Shown here piece after piece: positions 1 through 5,203 of a stretch of DNA of 9,095 nt. Source of the stretch: Candidatus Woesearchaeota archaeon (GTDB taxonomy: Archaea > Nanobdellota > Nanobdellia > Woesearchaeales > UBA11576); the NCBI GenBank assembly GCA_027083015.1, contig JALWQS010000012.1, positions 1-9,095 of the forward strand, written 5' to 3'. The position numbers were made by a program, and so were the translations under genes. The notes beneath the pieces were generated by a model. It saw nothing but the letters and a program-made list of their open reading frames with translations. It did not search any database and was not told the origin of the DNA. Each line of letters begins with the position of its first letter. Within the stretch, counting starts at the first letter, position 1.

Positions 1-534
1 CTTTTGTAGCTCTTCTGCAAATAACATTATTACATCTTTGACTTGTGAGAAGTTATTCAATAACATTATATCCTGAAAGTTTTCTATTATGACCAGCGTT
101 TTTTTCTTTTTTTGTTTTGAGAACTCAGCTGCAAACCTGAAAGCTGACCTTAACAGCAGGTTTTGGTCTGGTTTTATCTTTTGCAGCTCGTTATCTATTG
201 TTCTTATCAGGTCATTGCAGGTTGTCGTCGCTTTCTGTTGTTCTTCTTCTATCTCTTTTATATCATAGCTTTGTGTTCCTGTTACCTGTGACAAGAATTC
301 TACTGCAAAGGACTCTGGTGATAAGGCCATTCTTGAAAAGTCCATATATATTATTGAAGCGTTTTTTTCTTGATTTGCTATGAACTGTTTTAGAAGTGTT
401 CTTTTTCCATACCCTATTGGTGCTATTATGTGTGAATGTTTGTTTTTTGATATGTTCTCTTTTAGCTGATTTAGATACTCCTTTCTACCAGAAAATAGTT
501 TTTTCTCAATATCTGTGTATGTCGGTTCATTCAT
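1..534 (-). CDS. Archaeal-type AAA/STAND-like P-loop ATPase, N-terminal part (3' end beyond the window)
   Basis: The minus frame is open from an ATG at 534 to the window edge (178 residues, C-terminus missing). The N-terminus follows the plan of the archaeal ATPase family (PF01637-like, related to Orc1/Cdc6 AAA+ proteins): an F-x-GR-x-x-x-L motif (FSGRKEYLNQL, residues 14-24), a Walker A region APIGYGKRTLL (38-48), a beta strand IIYMDFS (61-67), and a Walker B region TLVIIENFQDI (146-156). Such proteins are usually molecular switches or regulators of unknown partners. Both nucleotide motifs deviate: the Thr/Ser after GK is Arg45, and the usual Asp-Glu of Walker B is Glu151-Asn152, so ATP hydrolysis is doubtful. 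No ribosome-binding site precedes the ATG. A TATA-like element overlapped by a palindrome lies 43-51 bases upstream. Ile codons are 16 ATA and 1 ATT, unlike the neighbouring operon. Family assignment is fairly sure; cellular role unknown. Confidence 0.85.
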   Translation of the reverse strand, partial: MNEPTYTDIEKKLFSGRKEYLNQLKENISKNKHSHIIAPIGYGKRTLLKQFIANQEKNASIIYMDFSRMALSPESFAVEFLSQVTGTQSYDIKEIEEEQQKATTTCNDLIRTIDNELQKIKPDQNLLLRSAFRFAAEFSKQKKKKTLVIIENFQDIMLLNNFSQVKDVIMLFAEELQK

Positions 535-564
535 AGTTAATTAATGCTACTAAAATCAACAAAT

Positions 565-580
565 TATACCATTCGGTATA
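565..580. promoter_or_regulatory. Palindromic operator-like site 1 (TATACC-N4-GGTATA)
   Basis: TATACCATTCGGTATA is a perfect 6+6 inverted repeat with a 4-base spacer. It overlaps the TATA-like run of the ATPase gene and extends towards the predicted transcription start, the usual place for an archaeal repressor to block TBP/TFB or polymerase. The same site recurs at 803-818 (one mismatch) and 874-889 (perfect), with a degenerate half-site at 771-786. The cognate regulator is not identifiable in the window. Confidence 0.6.
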
Positions 581-585
581 TATAT
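577..585 (-). promoter_or_regulatory. Candidate TATA box of the minus-strand ATPase gene
   Basis: The run TATATATAT lies 43-51 bases upstream of the ATG at 534. Archaeal transcription normally starts about 25 bases after the box, giving a predicted start near 556 and a leader of roughly 22 bases. The box overlaps the end of the palindrome at 565-580. Position and composition support it, but the region is generally AT-rich. Confidence 0.4.
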
Positions 586-597
586 CATAATGTATAG

Positions 598-606
598 TAT
601 TTAAAT
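598..606 (+). promoter_or_regulatory. Candidate TATA box in front of the GC-rich island
   Basis: TATTTAAAT lies such that an archaeal transcription start about 25 bases downstream would fall near 625-630, close to where the G+C-rich segment begins (621). This would suit a plus-strand small RNA. The surroundings are AT-rich, so a chance match is quite possible. Confidence 0.25.
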
Positions 607-620
607 CTTTGCTTTTTACT

Positions 621-760
621 CCAAGACCCGACCGGAGGTCAAAAACAATATGCTGAACAGAAAGTGGTCGTGGTCGGGCATTCTTGTTGGGGGGTTTGTA
701 AGAATTAAGACCCAACCACCACCGGCCTTTTTGTCCGTTTTGGAGACCACAGCAAGGCCT
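621..760. other. GC-rich structured island, candidate small non-coding RNA locus
   Basis: By direct count this segment is 72/140 G+C (51%), while the 80 bases on each side are 17/80 (21%), a sharp step. It contains consecutive inverted repeats: CCCGACC (627-633) with GGTCGGG (672-678), GTTGGG (686-691) with CCCAAC (711-716), and GGCCTT (724-729) with AAGGCC (754-759). There is also a tandem TGGTCG repeat (665-676) that could pair alternatively with the GACC copies. Only short open frames exist (under about 60 codons on either strand) and none has a ribosome-binding site or recognisable product. It does not show the tRNA T-loop, C/D boxes, or the conserved cores of SRP or RNase P RNA. It may be a novel small RNA or a remnant of inserted DNA; the strand is undetermined. 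Confidence 0.4.
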
Positions 761-802
761 GAGATCTTAATAAAGTATTTGGTATATATTTATTAAGACA
801 TA

Positions 803-818
803 AATACCGATTGGTATA
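803..818. promoter_or_regulatory. Palindromic operator-like site 2
   Basis: AATACCGATTGGTATA matches TATACC-N4-GGTATA at all but the first base, with a perfect ATACC/GGTAT core at 804-817. On the minus strand it lies just downstream of a TATA-like GTTTAAATATAAG (820-832), so it could control minus-strand transcription into the GC-rich island. A degenerate copy (right half GGTATA only) is centred near 778. Confidence 0.5.
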
Positions 819-873
819 CTTATATTTAAACATTTCGTTTGCAACAAAAAATTAAAAGTTACAAATTGGAATA

Positions 874-889
874 TATACCTTTTGGTATA
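874..889. promoter_or_regulatory. Palindromic operator-like site 3
   Basis: TATACCTTTTGGTATA is a perfect 6+6 inverted repeat with a 4-base spacer, identical in both arms to the site at 565-580. Its centre is 71 bases from that of site 2. It is about 130 bases upstream of the likely promoter of the plus-strand operon, so direct repression of that operon is not obvious. Confidence 0.55.
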
Positions 890-1018
890 AATAATGTCTG
901 TTAACTATTCCTAAAGAACACAACAACAAGAATAAATGAGATGAACAAGATAAACAAGATTGTAGGGCTTGGATTTACATCTTCTTTCAATAATTAAACA
1001 ACATCTACAGACCAAAGA

Positions 1019-1027
1019 TTTATAAAA
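1019..1027 (+). promoter_or_regulatory. Candidate TATA box of the four-gene operon
   Basis: TTTATAAAA is preceded by a purine-rich CCAAAGA that could serve as the BRE. A start about 25 bases downstream (near 1047-1052) would give a 5' leader of roughly 75-80 bases before the ATG at 1127. The rest of 890-1126 shows no gene; it holds four AACAAGA heptamers (925, 944, 953, 1028) and an 18-codon frame from 941 that I do not regard as real. Confidence 0.45.
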
Positions 1028-1126
1028 AACAAGATCCCAAAAAACCTTAAAAGTCATAAACATAAAGAAAGGCTTTAGTTAGTAATTGATGCGGGATCGC
1101 AAGATGCCTGATAAAAGGGGTATTGA

Positions 1127-2860
1127 ATGAATAAGCGAGTGTTTGTCTTACTTATGGCTGTATTTTTAGTCTTGTCTATTTTTATTTCTGGTTGTGGAGG
1201 TATGCACAGGATAGATAGTTTCTTCCAGAACAATGAGTACGAACAGCATTCCAAACTTATTGACTTTATGCTTTTCTTCACAATCTTTTTTGCCTTGTCT
1301 TTTCTTGGCTTCTCAAAGTTTTTTGGTGAAGGTTTTGGCAAGCCCGGTACGGCGCGAGGTGCGGTTATAGGTCTTTCGTTCGCTTTGTCTCTTGCCCTTA
1401 CATTTGCGCTCATAACGCAGACCAAGTTTTCTGTGACGACAATCTTTCCTCTCGCTAAGAATATATTGTTCCTCGTATTCGTCCTTCTGTTATATGGGGT
1501 CCTTGCTTCTTTGTTAAAGCCTGAAACCCGTACAGGTAAGATCCTGATTTTCCTATTGGCTTTTATGGTAATCTACATTGTTCTTAACATCTTTACGCAT
1601 TTTGTCTGCCAATTGGGTGATAACATAAATGATCCGGCCTGCCGTTCAGACTTCTTCAACGCATTCTCCAAGGTAGGTTATCGTCATTTTTGGGGACCAG
1701 GCACTATTTTTGGCGACACTTCCGGAACGAGTTCTGCTGGTAAGTATGTCGGTGTTCCTGTCACTAAGGTCAAGGTTAATACATCCAAAAAGCCCGGAGA
1801 AACTTCTGGTGGCGAAGGTGGAAGTAATGATCTTTCTTCAGAAGACAAGACCAGTCCTGACGAGAAAAAGCCTCGTAAGAATGAGATGGCCTCAGGGATT
1901 ACAAGAAGTTATTGGTTCTGGGGCATCATCATCGCCATCCTATTAGGCTTCCTTCTCTGGATCGCTTACAAGGCGAAGAGACGCGGCAAGCATATGAAAG
2001 ATGCCGAGAAGAAGATCGGCGCGCTTTTGCTTCAGTTAAGGAATCTTATCAATTCAGAACGTGCTATTCTAGAAAAACTTCAGACAGAAAGCGGTTACAC
2101 TGCAGACATGCGCGCTGCTGATTCTGCCGAACTGGCTGCTATGCTTAACAATATTCCGGTCAAACCTTCGGAAAAATGGCGTAAGACCATAAAGCACAGG
2201 GAATACCCAAGTGAAAAGCCGATCAGAGATTTCTTTAATGAGATGGATCCTAAAAATCCGACAGAATTCCTGCATTTTAAGCCTTTGAAAGGTCCTGATA
2301 GAGAAGCGCTTATCAAGAATCTTCATCAGCAAAAGCTTATAGAAGCAGATCTTTATTGGTTAAACCTTGCAAGAAAACGTTTCTGGATGAATATCAAGAA
2401 AGAGATAAGACATGTTGAAGAACGTCTTGCAAAGATGGTTATCTCTCCTAAGTTCAACTTCAGTGATATGACTGTTACTCTTATGTTTGATGCTAGAAAT
2501 ATAAAAGATATTGACTCTTCAAAAGAGCCTGCTGTCTTATTCTTCAAACCAGCCTCTTATGCTAATAGGTCACTTCGTGATAATACTATGAAAAAATCTA
2601 AGATCAATAGGGTTTATGAGTTCAAGATGGCAGGTCTGCCTGATAAGACTCTTATCAAATATGCTTATATTTACTTTGTTATAGGTAGTGATGAACCTAA
2701 ATATGTTCATGACAAGATAAATCTTAGAGGTGTCACCTCTAAAGAAGAGATTGAGGATAAGAGCGGCAAACACGAGATAAAAGTGACTGCTTTTAGGTTA
2801 AATTATGATCTTCCTGAAAGATCTCCTTTAAACAATCCTGAACCGAGGGCAAGCGCTTAG
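1127..2860 (+). CDS. Lipobox-bearing polytopic membrane protein with a large cytosolic C-terminal region, family not recognised
   Basis: This 577-residue protein begins with a hydrophobic signal ending in the lipobox-like ISGC (Cys23), suggesting lipid anchoring. Four membrane segments follow (about 45-66, 77-97, 108-130, 137-161), then a Gly/Ser/Lys-rich linker (about 195-255), a fifth segment (264-283) followed at once by a basic stretch (KAKRRGK), and a roughly 290-residue tail. The tail has two long helical, probably coiled-coil parts (286-345 and 393-440) and a beta-rich part (about 445-558) that could be an Ig-like sandwich. Positive-inside loops (GKPGTARG, KPETRTGK) agree with the linker outside and the tail in the cytosol. 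AAAAGGGG six bases before the ATG supports the start. It is the first gene of the operon, 28 bases before the next. I recognise no family; function in an envelope complex is inferred from topology and neighbours. Confidence 0.85.
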   Translation: MNKRVFVLLMAVFLVLSIFISGCGGMHRIDSFFQNNEYEQHSKLIDFMLFFTIFFALSFLGFSKFFGEGFGKPGTARGAVIGLSFALSLALTFALITQTKFSVTTIFPLAKNILFLVFVLLLYGVLASLLKPETRTGKILIFLLAFMVIYIVLNIFTHFVCQLGDNINDPACRSDFFNAFSKVGYRHFWGPGTIFGDTSGTSSAGKYVGVPVTKVKVNTSKKPGETSGGEGGSNDLSSEDKTSPDEKKPRKNEMASGITRSYWFWGIIIAILLGFLLWIAYKAKRRGKHMKDAEKKIGALLLQLRNLINSERAILEKLQTESGYTADMRAADSAELAAMLNNIPVKPSEKWRKTIKHREYPSEKPIRDFFNEMDPKNPTEFLHFKPLKGPDREALIKNLHQQKLIEADLYWLNLARKRFWMNIKKEIRHVEERLAKMVISPKFNFSDMTVTLMFDARNIKDIDSSKEPAVLFFKPASYANRSLRDNTMKKSKINRVYEFKMAGLPDKTLIKYAYIYFVIGSDEPKYVHDKINLRGVTSKEEIEDKSGKHEIKVTAFRLNYDLPERSPLNNPEPRASA

Positions 2861-2888
2861 TACATATGATAGATAAGATGATAAGAAA

Positions 2889-3947
2889 ATGAAAAGTGAG
2901 ACTGAAAGTCCAGAAGAATTTGAAAAGATCCTTGACATGATCAGAGCTGAATCTGATAGTGGAACTGTTGAAGGTTTAGAGAGGGCTCTTAATACTATAG
3001 ACCGACTGAGCACTGTCGAGAAGCACTTGGAAGAGACTGCTGAGAGAGAACGGGAGATACTGGAGAAAGAACAAAAAGAAATCAAAGAATCCAATTCTTC
3101 AGCCAAGCCCGATAAGGTTCCTAAACCTCCTAAGAAAGCTTCGCCTTCTCAGATTGTCGATTACATAAGAATGGCTCTTGACGCAGGTCTTGATGAAAAA
3201 AGCATAAAGAAGGTTCTTGATGGTCATTCTTTGGTCCACGCCACCAGTCATGGTCGCGCTTCATTCACTATTGTTCACTTCAGGATCCTTGAAAGACCGG
3301 TTCTTTTTATAACTCATCTTTCCCATAAGGATTTTAAGGAGCTTCCTAAAGAGGATGTTAATAGGTTCGTCGGCCGGGTGGAGATTAATCCTGATGATAA
3401 AGAAAGCTCTGTACGCAATCTTGAGATCGTTATGACCAATATCCTTAAAGAGCAACATATCACTTCCAAGAAAGAATTTAAGCTTGAAGAATGGCCTTCT
3501 GTTGTCGAGAAGATAAAAGGCAAGCACGAAAGTGATATAAGGAAAGCATTGGTAGGTGTGACTATGGAACCTAAAGATAGTTCCAAGCAGCTCCACCCTA
3601 TAACTTTTGATGAGTTTCGTCTTGAAGGTAACAGACCTTTTGTTCATATTCATCAGTTTCCTAAGCACGTTTGGGTACCTGTGGATGAGCTTAATGCCTT
3701 GAAAACTGCTATGAAGATCATTAAAGGTCTAGGCAATCTTGAGAAGATCCTTAATAAAGGTCCTGATGGCATCTTTGATATTGAGCATCTTATACTTAGT
3801 AAGAGGAAGGACGGGTCTGATATAAGTGAGAGTCAATTTGAGCAGAATTTTCCTGAATTCCTTAAGAGCGCTGTCAAAGAAAAGGATATCCCTTCAGTTA
3901 TGGAAGAGTTTCGTCTTTTAAGAAAATATTTTAAGGTCATGAGATAA
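2889..3947 (+). CDS. Soluble coiled-coil protein of the operon, function unknown
   Basis: This 352-residue protein has no signal peptide, no membrane segment and no cysteine. Residues 7-70 are strongly helical and charged (probable coiled coil), followed by a Lys/Pro linker (73-86). Residues 88-112 form a compact helical hairpin of the type I-x-x-Y-I-x-x-A-L-x-x-G-x-x-x-x-x-I-x-x-x-L, a pattern I have seen in proteins of small-genome archaea and candidate-phyla bacteria. The rest (115-352) mixes beta strands (FTIVHFRIL, PVLFITHL, FVHIHQF, VWVPV) and helices, and I do not recognise it. It begins 28 bases after the membrane-protein gene. The ATG has no good ribosome-binding site, but an 8-codon frame (2866-2892) ends on it with an ATGA overlap, so coupled translation is possible. 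Position and lack of export signal suggest a cytosolic partner of the membrane proteins. An internal start cannot be excluded. Confidence 0.8.
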   Translation: MKSETESPEEFEKILDMIRAESDSGTVEGLERALNTIDRLSTVEKHLEETAEREREILEKEQKEIKESNSSAKPDKVPKPPKKASPSQIVDYIRMALDAGLDEKSIKKVLDGHSLVHATSHGRASFTIVHFRILERPVLFITHLSHKDFKELPKEDVNRFVGRVEINPDDKESSVRNLEIVMTNILKEQHITSKKEFKLEEWPSVVEKIKGKHESDIRKALVGVTMEPKDSSKQLHPITFDEFRLEGNRPFVHIHQFPKHVWVPVDELNALKTAMKIIKGLGNLEKILNKGPDGIFDIEHLILSKRKDGSDISESQFEQNFPEFLKSAVKEKDIPSVMEEFRLLRKYFKVMR

Positions 3948-4004
3948 CTTCAAATCATATAATCACTGCGGATCGTTCATCAAATGAGCTATCATTTAGA
4001 AAAA

Positions 4005-4010
4005 GAGGTG
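4005..4010 (+). promoter_or_regulatory. Ribosome-binding site deciding the TTG start at 4019
   Basis: GAGGTG, a strong match to the 16S rRNA anti-Shine-Dalgarno, ends 8 bases before TTG at 4019. No in-frame ATG is better placed, and a TTG start gives a complete signal peptide. Confidence 0.75.
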
Positions 4011-4018
4011 AAATATTT

Positions 4019-5203
4019 TTGAAAAAGAACCTGTTTATCGTTACTCTTGTAATGTTGTTTGTACTTCTGTCTAGTTCTGCCCTTGCCGCCTGTCGTGCTG
4101 ATTTCACTATGAAAAAAGACGGTTCGGTTCTTGATCAGGACCCTAAACCTTTTGTTGATCTTTTGCTTTCTCGCGGGTACTATCAGGTTCAGGTTTATGG
4201 TTTCTCTTCATCTGCAGATAAGGATGGTAAGGCTTTGGCTTTAAGGAGAGCGCAGGATTTCGCTGATAAACTATCAGAATTGTCTGATGGGAATATTCAG
4301 GCTGTTCCTCAACTTGGCTTCAGTGAAGGTCGCACTGATATTTTTGGTTCTCCTGAACAAAACCAGCGCGTTGTTGTCTCTTTTGATCAGCTTTTTCAGG
4401 AGGAGTACCTTCCTGCTCCTGTTCCCGGAGAGTTCAGCAAAGATGATTGTCCTCTGATCTTTTATTGTGACCGGACTAAGCTTTACAGGAATGAATGGTT
4501 CTGCCTTAAGTCAGATTCGGGTAAGGATGTTTGGTATGGTCCTTGCAAGCATAAGAATTGTATTGGAGACCTGGAGTTTACAGTAGTCTCAAAACGCAAG
4601 CAGGAAGAACTGGATAATGTTATAGGTGATGATCCTGTATCTTTGAACAATGCTGCTCTTGATGACTACAAAGAAGCCGATATCCTTTATGAGAATGGTA
4701 TTTTTATCAAGTCTGCTAAACTGTTCCAGGAAGCTTTAGAGATCTATCGTAAGATCCCTTCTGGTATGAGAGACCTTACTTTGAAGGATGTTTCTGAAAA
4801 GAGAGTTGCTGCTTTTAAGGAAGCTGTTGAAAAAGCGGCTACTGAGGAAGAAGCCAGAAGGATCCTTTCTCTTGTCCGCAGGTCTGAAAAATTAACTCCT
4901 GACGAACCTCTTTTGCTTTCTGCTGCTGAACGCTCCCGACTTAAAGATATGATAGATGAAAGATCGGATTTTGGTTATTATCTGAGTGTGGTTATCCTGG
5001 TTTTTCTGGCGATCTTTTCCGTATTGTTGGTCATACATTTTGGTCTTATGGTTTTACATCATAGGACGTTAGGAAAGAAGAAACTTCTTGACGAAGCTGC
5101 TAAGGAGATTATTGACGATATTGAGGAGCTAGAGATGACTTTTGTCAAGAAGCAGATGCTCGTAGATGATGCTGTTGAAAAGTTTGAGAGTCTGAAAAGA
5201 TGA
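4019..5203 (+). CDS. Exported single-pass membrane protein with an OmpA-like domain
   Basis: This 394-residue protein has a clear signal peptide (1-24, SSSALA-A). Residues about 46-122 follow the OmpA C-terminal domain: strand and turn QVQVYGFSS, helix LALRRAQDFADKL, then NIQAVPQLGFSEGRTD and terminal NQRVVVSF. In peptidoglycan-binding OmpA/Pal domains the turn reads GHTD and the helix has an Arg; here the Asp is Ser64 while Arg77 of RRAQ remains, so diaminopimelate binding is unlikely, as expected without a murein wall. A Cys-rich part follows (Cys144, 150, 162, 176, 181), then a TPR-like helical pair (213-246), further helices, a membrane segment (321-346) and a charged cytosolic coiled coil (352-394). 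The OmpA-like part is therefore outside. The gene overlaps the next by ATGA (5200-5203), suggesting stoichiometric partners. OmpA-fold call is probable; ligand unknown. Confidence 0.8.
   Translation: MKKNLFIVTLVMLFVLLSSSALAACRADFTMKKDGSVLDQDPKPFVDLLLSRGYYQVQVYGFSSSADKDGKALALRRAQDFADKLSELSDGNIQAVPQLGFSEGRTDIFGSPEQNQRVVVSFDQLFQEEYLPAPVPGEFSKDDCPLIFYCDRTKLYRNEWFCLKSDSGKDVWYGPCKHKNCIGDLEFTVVSKRKQEELDNVIGDDPVSLNNAALDDYKEADILYENGIFIKSAKLFQEALEIYRKIPSGMRDLTLKDVSEKRVAAFKEAVEKAATEEEARRILSLVRRSEKLTPDEPLLLSAAERSRLKDMIDERSDFGYYLSVVILVFLAIFSVLLVIHFGLMVLHHRTLGKKKLLDEAAKEIIDDIEELEMTFVKKQMLVDDAVEKFESLKR

Noticed and set aside
527..715. 62-codon minus-strand frame overlapping the ATPase start and the GC-rich island
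   Set aside because: It overlaps the better-supported ATPase start, has no ribosome-binding site, and its low-complexity translation resembles no protein. Other frames of the GC-rich island are open to a similar length, so openness there is not evidence of coding.
621..760. tRNA, SRP RNA or RNase P RNA
   Set aside because: No T-loop GTTCRA motif, no SRP helix 8 signature, and only a fortuitous ACAGAAA; the conserved cores are missing and the island is too short for RNase P.
941..997. 18-codon plus-strand frame (MNKINKIVGLGF...) upstream of the operon
   Set aside because: No ribosome-binding site, A-rich context, ends 129 bases before the operon start; chance is the simplest explanation.
1075..1425. 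116-codon minus-strand frame opposite the first operon gene
   Set aside because: It mirrors a signal peptide and membrane helices on the plus strand; shadow frames of this size are expected opposite hydrophobic coding sequence and it has no ribosome-binding site.
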